Below are positions 1 to 5,317 of a DNA stretch of 5,317 nucleotides, piece by piece. The first letter of the stretch is position 1, and each line of letters begins with the position of its first letter. A program made the translations under genes and the position numbers. The DNA lies in the NCBI GenBank assembly GCA_003153915.1, contig PMBX01000154.1:271-5587 (forward strand), written 5' to 3'. Origin of the DNA: Phycisphaerales bacterium. GTDB taxonomy: Bacteria; Planctomycetota; Phycisphaerae; SM23-33. The notes beneath the pieces were generated by a model that saw nothing but the letters and a program-made list of their open reading frames with translations, was not told the DNA's origin and ran no database searches.

Positions 1-646
1 ATTCCTTCCAGCCCAGGACCGACTCTTCGATTAGGATCTCGCTGACTGGGGAATACTCCAGCCCGCGAGCGGCGATGGTCTTGAACTCCTCGATGTTGAA
101 GGCGAACCCCCCGCCGGTGCCCCCCAGCGTGTAGGCTGGGCGGATACAGACCGGCAGGCCCACCTCCGCGACGATCCTGGCCGCCTCTTCCATCGTGTGG
201 GCCACGCCGCTGCGTGGAACGTCCAGGCCGATGGAAAGGCAGATATTCTTGAACTCCGTGCGGTCCTCGGCGCGGTGGATCACCGTCCGCGTCGCCCCGA
301 TCATCTCCACGCCGAAACGGTCCAGCACGCCCGCGTCGGAGACGGCCACCGCCGTATTGAGCGCCGTCTGCCCGCCTAGGGTAGGCAGCAGGGCGTCGGG
401 GCGCTCCTTTTCAATGATCTTGGCCACCGCCACCGGAGTGATCGGCTCGATGTATGTTCGCTCGGCGAATTCCGGGTCGGTCATGATGGTGGCCGGGTTG
501 GAGTTGATCAGGACGATGCGATAGCCTTCCTCTCGCAGGGCCTTGCATGCCTGCGTGCCGGAATAGTCGAACTCGCAGCCCTGGCCGATCACAATCGGCC
601 CGGAACCTATGATCATGATGGTTCGGAGGTCATCCCTGCGCGGCAT
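1..646 (-). CDS. carB: Carbamoyl-phosphate synthase large subunit, N-terminal part (partial, runs off left edge)
   Basis: Large subunit of carbamoyl-phosphate synthase, which makes carbamoyl phosphate from bicarbonate, glutamine-derived ammonia and two ATP for pyrimidine and arginine synthesis in the cytoplasm. The 215 residues seen are the start of the first ATP-grasp half (carboxyphosphate domain) of a protein normally about 1070 aa. They open with MPRRDD and then GSGPIVIGQ (residues 14-22), CEFDYSG (24-30), INSNPATIMTD (47-57) and GGQTALN (91-97). R129, R169, G175/G176, E208 and E215 sit at the numbers I recall for the ATP-binding residues of the E. coli enzyme, so the alignment is essentially gap-free. 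The ATG at 646 is supported by this match and by AAGGAAA at 654-660, about 8 nt upstream. The gene is divergent from pyrC. carA is not immediately upstream, so the small subunit must be encoded elsewhere. No frameshift or missing key residue is seen in this part. Confidence 0.97.
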   Translation of the reverse strand, partial: MPRRDDLRTIMIIGSGPIVIGQGCEFDYSGTQACKALREEGYRIVLINSNPATIMTDPEFAERTYIEPITPVAVAKIIEKERPDALLPTLGGQTALNTAVAVSDAGVLDRFGVEMIGATRTVIHRAEDRTEFKNICLSIGLDVPRSGVAHTMEEAARIVAEVGLPVCIRPAYTLGGTGGGFAFNIEEFKTIAARGLEYSPVSEILIEESVLGWKE

Positions 647-653
647 GGCGGGG

Positions 654-660
654 TTTCCTT
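654..660 (-). promoter_or_regulatory. Ribosome binding site of carB
   Basis: AAGGAAA on the minus strand lies about 8 nt before the ATG at 646. It supports that ATG as the start, in agreement with the N-terminal match to CarB. Confidence 0.6.
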
Positions 661-708
661 GGCGACTGGGTGCGCGGGCATCCCGTTCCGAGCGACCCAG
701 GCTCGACA

Positions 709-738
709 ACCATATCACAAAACCCTCCGCGGGGACAA
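709..738 (-). promoter_or_regulatory. Candidate sigma70-type promoter for carB
   Basis: On the minus strand a -35-like TTGTCC (733-738) is followed after 18 bp by TATGGT (709-714). The latter is preceded by TGA, which makes an extended -10 (TGnTATGGT). Transcription would begin near 702, giving a leader of about 55 nt. An AT-rich tract at 749-757 lies where an UP element would be. This is read by eye; the hexamers deviate from consensus and the organism's sigma factor preference is unknown. Confidence 0.38.
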
Positions 739-840
739 CCCGGCGAACTTATTATTTGCTCAAGGCGTCCTTATGACGGACGTCCATTGGCTGGACAGCA
801 TGGCCGGCCATAAAAGGACATGCCTTTGAGTAGGAAGTGG

Positions 841-868
841 TTGCATTGTGGGAAACAACGGGTATTGA
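841..868 (+). promoter_or_regulatory. Weak candidate promoter for pyrC
   Basis: TTGCAT (841-846) and TATTGA (863-868) are spaced by 16 bp on the plus strand. Transcription from here would start near 875 and give a leader of about 120 nt that includes the hairpin at 926-953. The match to a sigma70 promoter is modest. TATTAT at 750-755 is a better -10 but has no -35 partner in this direction. Confidence 0.22.
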
Positions 869-925
869 ATAGGACTCGGTGTATATCCTGGGCTATGAAC
901 CAGACGCAACCGGAGCCTTGGGTTG

Positions 926-953
926 CCGGAACCGGTCCGCGGGGGCCTTCCGG
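926..953 (+). promoter_or_regulatory. Strong hairpin in the presumed pyrC leader
   Basis: The arms CCGGAA (926-931) and TTCCGG (948-953) pair perfectly. After a 2-nt bulge (932-933) the stem continues with 934-938 against 943-947, including one G-U pair, and closes on a 4-nt loop at 939-942. That makes about 11 base pairs, mostly G-C, ending 43 nt before the pyrC ATG. No run of T follows, so it is not a standard intrinsic terminator. It could affect transcript stability, pausing or translation of pyrC, or it may be a by-product of GC-rich sequence. Confidence 0.4.
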
Positions 954-996
954 CCGGAGTGTGGCAAAACCGCAAACCGATAGGAATCCGACGGCC

Positions 997-2268
997 ATGA
1001 ACGACATCCTCATCACTAATGGGCGAGTGATCGACCCGGCCAACCGGCGTGACGAAATCGCCGATGTGGCCATCGCCAAGGGCAAGATCGCCAGGATCGG
1101 CAAGGTTTCGGGAAAGGCCCGAGAAACAATCGACGCCAAAGGCATGATCGTCTGCCCCGGATTGATCGACATCCATGTACACTGTCGCGAACCGGGCCAC
1201 GAGGAAGAGGAGACCATCGCCACAGCAGCTTCTGCCGCCGTCGCCGGCGGATTTACCACGATCCTGGCGATGCCCAACACTCACCCGCCGATGGATAACG
1301 AGACTGCCGTCCTCTATGTCCTCCAACGGGCCGCGGAGGCAAATCTCGCCCGCGTGCTGCCGGCAGGGTGCATCACCAAGGGGCGAGAAGGCAAGGAACT
1401 GGCCGAGATGGGGATGATGGTGGAGGCCGGGGCCGTCGCCTTCACCGACGACGGCGACGGTGTCGCCAGCGCCACGGTCATGCAACGGGCCTTGCAATAC
1501 GCCGCCCGTCTGGGCGTGCCCCTGATGCAGCACTGCCAGGACCCCGAACTGGCCGGTGGAGTGATGAACAGCGGAGCCGTTGCCGTGCGGCTGGGCCTGG
1601 GTGGAATCGCACCAGCCGGAGAGCAGATCATGCTGCAACGCGACCTGGAACTGGTAAAGCGGACAGTAGCGCGATACCACGTCCAGCACGTCTCCTGCGC
1701 CGGAAGCGTCGAGATGATCCGCGCCGCTAAGTCCGCCGGACTGCCTGTGACCGCCGAGGCCAGCCCCCACCATCTGTTGCTCACCGATGCGGCCTGCGCA
1801 GAATATGACCCTAACTTCAAGGTCAACCCGCCGCTGCGCTCGGCCGGCGATGTCGAGGCGCTGCGCGCAGGGGTGGCCGATGGGACCATCGACTGCCTGG
1901 CCACCGACCATGCTCCCCACGCCAAAGAGGAAAAGGAACTGGAGTTCGGTTTGGCGCCTTTCGGCATAATCTCCCTGGAATGCGCCCTGGGCCTCTACGC
2001 CAAGGCGATGATCGACACGGGCCTGCTGGACTGGCCGGGACTCATTGCGCGGATGACGGTCAACCCTGCCTCCGTCATCAACCGGCCGCTGGGGCGGCTG
2101 GTCGTCGGCGGCCCGGCCGACGTGACAATCATTAATCCAAAGATGCGATGGACAGTCCGGGTGGATACCTTCCGCTCCCGCAGCCGCAACTGCCCCTTCG
2201 ACGGCTGGGAGCTTTCCGCCCGCCCCGTGGCCGCCATCGTCGGCGGATCCATCAAGTTCAGGCTTTGA
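997..2268 (+). CDS. pyrC: Dihydroorotase, class I (complete)
   Basis: Zinc amidohydrolase that cyclises N-carbamoyl-L-aspartate to dihydroorotate, the third step of de novo pyrimidine synthesis, in the cytoplasm. The 423 aa length is usual for the class I family (Bacillus/Aquifex type). Visible active-site elements are HVHCREPG with H60, H62 and R64; MPNT at 92-95; TDDG at 150-153, where D151 stands in for the carboxylated lysine of class II enzymes; H179 in QHCQD; H231 in HVS; ASPHH at 255-259; N277 in KVNPPLR; and D304 in ATDHAPH. The C-terminal strand module with RNCPFDGWE (397-405) is also normal. All expected metal ligands are present. The only small oddity is C63, where Phe or Leu is common. 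The ATG at 997 gives the family's typical N-terminus and follows AGGAA (982-986) by 10 nt. The frame is open further upstream (in-frame ATGs at 820 and 895), but that extension is Pro/Gly/Arg-rich and unlike the family. It is divergent from carB. Confidence 0.96.
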   Translation: MNDILITNGRVIDPANRRDEIADVAIAKGKIARIGKVSGKARETIDAKGMIVCPGLIDIHVHCREPGHEEEETIATAASAAVAGGFTTILAMPNTHPPMDNETAVLYVLQRAAEANLARVLPAGCITKGREGKELAEMGMMVEAGAVAFTDDGDGVASATVMQRALQYAARLGVPLMQHCQDPELAGGVMNSGAVAVRLGLGGIAPAGEQIMLQRDLELVKRTVARYHVQHVSCAGSVEMIRAAKSAGLPVTAEASPHHLLLTDAACAEYDPNFKVNPPLRSAGDVEALRAGVADGTIDCLATDHAPHAKEEKELEFGLAPFGIISLECALGLYAKAMIDTGLLDWPGLIARMTVNPASVINRPLGRLVVGGPADVTIINPKMRWTVRVDTFRSRSRNCPFDGWELSARPVAAIVGGSIKFRL

Positions 2269-2311
2269 CACCACCATGGCGGGCGAGTGTTTCCCTTCCC
2301 CCAACTCGTTA

Positions 2312-2356
2312 CAGTTTCCGGCCATCCGGTCTTCCGGTCCTCCAGTCTTCCGGCCC
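2312..2356 (+). repeat. Three-copy degenerate 15-16 bp direct repeat
   Basis: Copies begin at 2312 (CAGTTTCCGGCC), 2327 (CGGTCTTCCGGTCC) and 2343 (CAGTCTTCCGGCCC). They share a C(A/G)GT(C)TTCCGG(C/T)C core and are spaced 15 and 16 bp. They are T/C-rich on the plus strand and lie in the spacer after the pyrC stop. The copies have diverged. I cannot tell whether this is an intergenic repeat family or a local slippage product. Confidence 0.55.
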
Positions 2357-2370
2357 TTTGGTCTCCGCGG

Positions 2371-2388
2371 TAAGATGCAATCATTGCA
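2371..2388 (+). promoter_or_regulatory. Palindrome overlapping a possible -10 box upstream of the kinase gene
   Basis: TGCAATCATTGCA (2376-2388) is a perfect inverted repeat with 6 bp arms around a central C. It partly overlaps TAAGAT (2371-2376), a fair -10 candidate whose upstream partner TTCCGG (2348-2353) is poor. If that promoter is real, the palindrome would cover the transcription start and be well placed as an operator. The palindrome is certain; the role is inference. Confidence 0.25.
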
Positions 2389-2427
2389 CGCAGTCGCCCG
2401 GCAAGGTAAAGCCCAAAGGTGTTAAAG

Positions 2428-3459
2428 ATGGAGCGAGAACGTTTCAGTCCCGATGAACTCCGCGACTGTACGGCCCGATACGACATCGGTAACGTTCAAA
2501 ATGTTCAGGAGTTCACCCGCGGATCAGCTCGTTCCCCCAAGGTGGTCATCGAAACCGACCGAGGCAAGTTCCTCTTCAAGCGCCGCGTACAGGGCCGCGA
2601 CGACCTGGCCAAGGTCGCCTTCACCCATCGTATCCAGGCCCACCTGGCCGTGCGGGATTTTCCGCTGCCCGGTCTGGTGCCCACCCGGGACGAAGGTTCG
2701 ACCATGCTGGCGGTCGGCGATAACATCTACGAGATGTTCCACTTCGTCGCCGGGCAACCCTATGACGGCTCCATCGAGGCGACGTTCCAGGCCGGGGGCA
2801 CGCTGGGGCTTTTCCATAAGTTGTTGAAGGATTTCCGCGGCGACTATAAACCGCCAACGGGCAGTTACCATAACGCCGGATCGATCCTCCAGGCCATCAC
2901 AAGGACCGTCTCGTCGCTGCCGCTGGAGTCACGCCCACCGGAGGAAAAACTCAAGGGACTGGTGGACTCGTTGAAAGCGTCCTACAAGAATTCAGCGGCC
3001 GAGGTGGAGCGGCTGGGCCTGGCCGACTGGGGCGAACAGATCGTCCACGGCGACTGGCATCCGGGGAATATGCTGTTCCGCAATCGCCGCGTGGCCGCCG
3101 TGGTGGATTACGATTCGGCGCGGTTGCAACATCGCGTGGCGGACTTGGCCAACGGGGCGCTACAGTTTTCCATACTCGCCGGCGCCGACGATTCGACCGC
3201 CTGGCCCGACCGCCTGGATGAACGGCGGCTGACCGCCTTCGTCCGCGGATATGCATCCGTCTATGACATCCCGTCCCCGCAACGGCGAGCCATTCCGCTG
3301 CTGATGTGCGAGGCGATGATCGCTGAAGCCATCCTGCCCATCGCGGCAACGGGAAGCTTCGGGCGCATGGAGGGTTATGGTTTCCTGTGCATGATCGACC
3401 GCAAGGTCCGCTGGATCGCCTCTCACCTGGATAGGTTGCAGTCGGCGATAGCCGGCTGA
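2428..3459 (+). CDS. APH-family small-molecule phosphotransferase, substrate unknown
   Basis: A 343 aa protein with the aminoglycoside phosphotransferase/homoserine kinase II fold, expected to transfer ATP phosphate to a small-molecule hydroxyl or amine. KFLFKRR (47-53) gives the probable ATP-binding lysine K51. A hinge-like segment lies at 101-111 (YEMFHFVAGQP). The Brenner motif HGDWHPGN spans 207-214, with D209 as catalytic base and N214 as metal ligand. DYD (227-229) supplies the second metal aspartate, D227. All catalytic residues are intact and the length is normal, so an active enzyme is likely. No signal peptide or membrane segment is seen. The ATG at 2428 follows AAAGGTG (2415-2421) by 6 nt; a GTG at 2419 in the same frame overlaps that ribosome site and is less likely. 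Relatives include homoserine kinase II, CotS-like and SrkA-like proteins, and the sequence does not let me choose. It lies 159 bp after pyrC on the same strand and convergent to the hydrolase gene. Confidence 0.88.
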   Translation: MERERFSPDELRDCTARYDIGNVQNVQEFTRGSARSPKVVIETDRGKFLFKRRVQGRDDLAKVAFTHRIQAHLAVRDFPLPGLVPTRDEGSTMLAVGDNIYEMFHFVAGQPYDGSIEATFQAGGTLGLFHKLLKDFRGDYKPPTGSYHNAGSILQAITRTVSSLPLESRPPEEKLKGLVDSLKASYKNSAAEVERLGLADWGEQIVHGDWHPGNMLFRNRRVAAVVDYDSARLQHRVADLANGALQFSILAGADDSTAWPDRLDERRLTAFVRGYASVYDIPSPQRRAIPLLMCEAMIAEAILPIAATGSFGRMEGYGFLCMIDRKVRWIASHLDRLQSAIAG

Positions 3460-3495
3460 TATCGGTTGTGGCCCGCCGGGAAGGGACGGCTATCG
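3446..3495. terminator. Inverted repeat across the convergent gene junction, possible bidirectional terminator
   Basis: CGATAGCCG (3446-3454) and CGGCTATCG (3487-3495) are a perfect 9 bp inverted repeat with a 32 nt loop. The repeat encloses or overlaps the stop codons of both convergent genes (3457-3459 plus, 3490-3492 minus). The stem would form in both transcripts. There is no T-tract on either side, so an intrinsic terminator of the usual type is not supported. It may be a stability or Rho-related 3' end structure. Confidence 0.35.
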
Positions 3496-4458
3496 TACGG
3501 CTGGCGCCGGGCCGAAGTCTGGACGGTCCGATTGGCTGGAAGGCTCCATGTTTTTTGGGGAGGCGGGCTTGCCATTGATCGGCGGGACGGCCTTTTGCGA
3601 TGCTACGGACGGGAGGAACTGTGACTTGTCCATCTTGCGATTGCCCACCATCTCGACGAAGCTTTTATCCCACATGGGCGCCAAGACCAACGGCGCCACG
3701 TAGGCGGCGACGAACTCCCGGGCGCCACTGGTCAGGTGTGTACCGCTGTAACCGGAAAGGGCCATATCCTTCTGCCAGGGGATCTGATAGAGCTTCTCAT
3801 ACGCCTTGGCCCGTTTTCCATGGGGCATAACAAATCCCACCCTTCCCGCCGAGGAACTGTGTTCTCCATCCATTGTTCCGGAGATGATCGTGCCGATTCC
3901 CAGGATGAACCAATCACGGGTGGAATAATAGTTGACGATGCCCCGCCTGACACCCTCCATCGCCCCATCAAGGGCGTAATCGGGGGACAACGAGGCCGCC
4001 AACATGACAATGCCGTCGATTTTCTCCCCCGGCGGCAGGGCCTCGGTGATCCAGACGGCGATGGCGCCTCCGCCGCTTTGGCCCACCAGCACCACCGGGC
4101 GCTCGGGATGAGCCATCTTGTAGCGGACGATCTTGGCGGCGATCTCCTCGGCCTGCTGACGGTTGCGGTCCTGGTCGCGAAGGTTGACCAGATAATTCAT
4201 CGGAACCGGGGAAGTCCAGTCGCACAGTTCGACGGCCCAGTTCACCCCACCGTCGGCCAAGCCTTCGCAAATGGCCTCGTTGAGGGCACTGCGCCCCTCG
4301 ATGCCTGTAAGTACGATCACCAGACCGTGGTCCAGGCGCGGCCAGCTCAGATAAGGCTGCGGCCTGTTGCATCCCGACGACAGGCTGGTCGCCAGGACGC
4401 TCCAGGCCAGCAGGAAGATCGATGTGCCTGTCCGGTTCAAACGTGTCGGCCGACGCAT
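3490..4458 (-). CDS. Probable lipoprotein of the alpha/beta-hydrolase fold
   Basis: A 322 aa protein that is likely exported and lipid-anchored. Residues 2-9 are basic, 12-26 are hydrophobic, and SSGC ends at C30. The lipobox is imperfect, with Leu at -4 and Ser at -3. The body looks like an alpha/beta hydrolase: an early strand and turn HGLVIVLTGIEGRS (44-57), a nucleophile elbow VVLVGQSGGG with S128 in GxSxG, a probable acid D182 after the strand IVNYYSTRDW, and a probable catalytic H241 in SGTHLTSG. The last 40 residues (about 283-322) are rich in Pro, Ser, Lys and Asn and are probably a disordered tail. The substrate (ester, peptide or lipid) cannot be named. The ATG at 4458 gives a complete signal sequence and lies 10 bp after the dnaK stop. 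The nearest ribosome-site-like AAGGAA (4472-4477) is inside the end of dnaK, somewhat far at 13 nt, which suggests translational coupling. The open frame continues upstream to 5088 but only as an out-of-frame reading of dnaK. Confidence 0.8.
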   Translation of the reverse strand: MRRPTRLNRTGTSIFLLAWSVLATSLSSGCNRPQPYLSWPRLDHGLVIVLTGIEGRSALNEAICEGLADGGVNWAVELCDWTSPVPMNYLVNLRDQDRNRQQAEEIAAKIVRYKMAHPERPVVLVGQSGGGAIAVWITEALPPGEKIDGIVMLAASLSPDYALDGAMEGVRRGIVNYYSTRDWFILGIGTIISGTMDGEHSSSAGRVGFVMPHGKRAKAYEKLYQIPWQKDMALSGYSGTHLTSGAREFVAAYVAPLVLAPMWDKSFVEMVGNRKMDKSQFLPSVASQKAVPPINGKPASPKNMEPSSQSDRPDFGPAPAVR

Positions 4459-4468
4459 GCGCGCCGGG

Positions 4469-5317
4469 CTATTCCTTGACTTCGTATTCAGCGTCGATGA
4501 CGTCGTCGCCGCCCTTGGACGGCCCGGCCTTGGGCGGTTCATTACTGGGCGGAGGGGGCGCCTGTTGCGCCCCGGGCGAGGCGCCGGCGGACTTATACAT
4601 CTCTTCGGCCACCTTGTGAGAACTACGCTCGAGATTCTCCATCGCCCGCCGGATGACCGTTGCATCGTCGCCCTTGAGGGCCTCGCGAAGAGCGGAGATG
4701 GCCGACTCGATGTTACCACGGTCGGAGGCGGGGATTTTTTCGCCCTGGTCCTTGAGCATCTTCTCCATTTGGTAGGCCATCGCGTCGCCCTGGTTCTTGA
4801 GGTCCACCAGTTCGCGGCGTTTCTTGTCATCCTCGGCGTGGGCCTCGGCGTCCTTGCGCATCTTGTCGATCTCGGAGGAGTCCAGGCCCGATGAACCCTT
4901 GATCTCCACTGACTGCTGCTTTCCCGTGGCCAGGTCCTTGGCCGAGACGTTGAGGATGCCGTTAGCGTCAATGTTGAAGGCGACCTCGACCTGGGGCACG
5001 CCTCGCGGAGCCGGGGGGAGGCCCGCAAGGTTGAACCGCCCCAGCGTGCGGTTGTCCCGCGCGAATTCCCGCTCGCCCTGGAGCACATGGATGGTCACTT
5101 CCGTCTGGCTGTCGGCGGCAGTGGAGAAGATTTCCTTCTTTTCCGTGGGGATGGTGGTGTTGCGCTCAATCAGCCGGGTCATCACACCGCCGAGGGTCTC
5201 CACTCCAAGGCTTAGCGGGGTGACGTCCAACAGCACCATCTGCTCCTCGACTTCCCCGCCCAGGATGGCGCCCTGGATGGCCGCTCCGATAGCCACCACC
5301 TCGTCGGGGTTGACCGA
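4469..5317 (-). CDS. dnaK: Chaperone DnaK (Hsp70), C-terminal part (partial, runs off right edge)
   Basis: ATP-driven Hsp70 chaperone that binds exposed hydrophobic segments of unfolded proteins in the cytoplasm, working with DnaJ and GrpE. The window holds the last 282 of about 640 residues. In order: the end of the nucleotide-binding domain (VNPDEVVAIGAAIQGAILGG, 2-21), the interdomain linker leading into DVTPLSLG (31-38), and the substrate-binding beta domain with ETLGGVMTRLIERNTTIP (40-57), FSTAADSQTEVTIHVLQGER (64-83) and LPPAPRGVPQVEV (100-112). A helical lid runs from about 141 to 243, then a Pro/Ala/Gly-rich tail, and the protein ends DDVIDAEYEVKE, close to the EEVD-like end common in bacterial DnaK. 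All segments match the family without a break. The frame is open to the window edge, so the start lies outside. The lipoprotein hydrolase gene follows 10 bp downstream on the same strand; dnaJ, often found here, does not. Confidence 0.97.
   Translation of the reverse strand, partial: SVNPDEVVAIGAAIQGAILGGEVEEQMVLLDVTPLSLGVETLGGVMTRLIERNTTIPTEKKEIFSTAADSQTEVTIHVLQGEREFARDNRTLGRFNLAGLPPAPRGVPQVEVAFNIDANGILNVSAKDLATGKQQSVEIKGSSGLDSSEIDKMRKDAEAHAEDDKKRRELVDLKNQGDAMAYQMEKMLKDQGEKIPASDRGNIESAISALREALKGDDATVIRRAMENLERSSHKVAEEMYKSAGASPGAQQAPPPPSNEPPKAGPSKGGDDVIDAEYEVKE

Larger units (their letters stand above)
647..996. other. Divergent carB-pyrC control region
   Basis: These 350 bp separate the start codons of two divergently transcribed pyrimidine genes. 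I see no convincing gene here. The plus-strand frame of pyrC stays open upstream to 820, but that stretch does not look like dihydroorotase. The region contains a promoter candidate for each direction, an AT-rich tract at 749-757 in otherwise GC-rich DNA, a perfect 12 bp palindrome at 800-811 (ATGGCCGGCCAT) and a strong hairpin at 926-953. No T-tract terminator and no clear PyrR-type binding loop was recognised. It probably holds the promoters and 5' leaders of both genes. Confidence 0.7.
2269..2427. other. Intergenic spacer between pyrC and the kinase gene
   Basis: No gene is seen in these 159 bp. They contain a three-copy degenerate repeat (2312-2356) and a 13 bp palindrome (2376-2388). There is no hairpin with a T-tract, so whether the pyrC transcript ends here or continues into the kinase gene cannot be decided. 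The gap is too long for tight coupling. Confidence 0.6.

Noticed and set aside
195..524. A 109-codon plus-strand open frame opposite carB
   Set aside because: It overlaps conserved carB sequence and shows no motif.
666..700. Inverted repeat CTGGGT/ACCCAG in the carB leader with a small inner stem
   Set aside because: The arms are only 6 bp with a 23 nt loop and the inner stem is 4 bp. This is weak evidence for a leader structure.
800..811. 12 bp palindrome ATGGCCGGCCAT in the carB-pyrC spacer
   Set aside because: The palindrome is real, but GGCCGGCC-type palindromes arise readily in GC-rich DNA and it is not aligned with any promoter candidate. I do not claim a function.
820..996. N-terminal extension of pyrC from an ATG at 820 or 895
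   Set aside because: The dihydroorotase family starts at the ILITNGRV segment just after 997. The extension is low-complexity and covers the leader hairpin, and the ATG at 997 has its own ribosome site. A start at 895 remains possible but is unlikely.
760..2325. A 521-codon open frame on the minus strand opposite pyrC
   Set aside because: It is antisense to a clearly recognisable dihydroorotase. The translation is rich in Gly, His, Asp and Arg with no known motif, as expected for a GC-rich shadow frame.
2419..2427. GTG start for the kinase three codons before the ATG
   Set aside because: The GTG overlaps the AAAGGTG ribosome site that serves the ATG at 2428, and it adds only three residues.
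3736..4479. A 247-codon plus-strand open frame opposite the hydrolase
   Set aside because: It is antisense to a gene with clear hydrolase motifs and its translation has no recognisable family features.
4367..4894. A 175-codon plus-strand open frame opposite dnaK
   Set aside because: It is the antisense shadow of conserved dnaK codons; the hydrophobic look arises from complementary charged codons.
4459..5088. Upstream 210 codons of the open frame that contains the lipoprotein hydrolase
   Set aside because: This stretch is an out-of-frame reading of dnaK, Arg/Ser/Pro-rich without domain character. The hydrolase has a clean signal peptide starting at 4458.

Overview
The window carries five protein-coding genes in about 5.3 kb of GC-rich (roughly 60%) bacterial DNA; two of them run off the window edges. 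No RNA gene, CRISPR array, insertion sequence or attachment site was seen. The gene set is chromosomal housekeeping with a few less familiar neighbours. The organism cannot be fixed from the sequence alone. A GC-rich Gram-negative-type bacterium fits, with a lipoprotein signal and a class I dihydroorotase. My impression is that the lipoprotein hydrolase resembles proteins of Planctomycetota/Phycisphaerae, but that is recollection and inference, not a search result.

Left part (1-2268): two de novo pyrimidine genes face away from each other. On the minus strand is the N-terminal part of carB (carbamoyl-phosphate synthase large subunit, start at 646). On the plus strand is a complete pyrC (dihydroorotase, 997-2268). 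The 350 bp between the two starts holds a fair carB promoter candidate, an AT-rich tract upstream of it, a weaker pyrC promoter candidate and a strong hairpin in the presumed pyrC leader. CarB makes carbamoyl phosphate and PyrC closes the dihydroorotate ring two steps later, so a shared divergent control region is plausible. carA does not lie directly upstream of carB, the usual arrangement when the two are in an operon.

Middle (2269-3489): after pyrC there is a 159 bp gap with a three-copy degenerate 15-16 bp repeat and a 13 bp palindrome. A complete APH-family small-molecule kinase of unknown substrate follows (2428-3459). It converges on the minus-strand genes, with only 30 bp between the two stop codons. 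A perfect 9 bp inverted repeat brackets this junction.

Right part (3490-5317): on the minus strand, the C-terminal half of dnaK (Hsp70) is followed 10 bp later by a probable lipoprotein of the alpha/beta-hydrolase fold. The tight spacing suggests co-transcription with the chaperone gene, so possibly heat- or envelope-stress-linked expression of this hydrolase.

I did not find evidence for a novel multi-gene system. The items most worth a second look are the dnaK-hydrolase pair, the pyrC leader hairpin, the convergent-junction inverted repeat and the kinase of unknown substrate.
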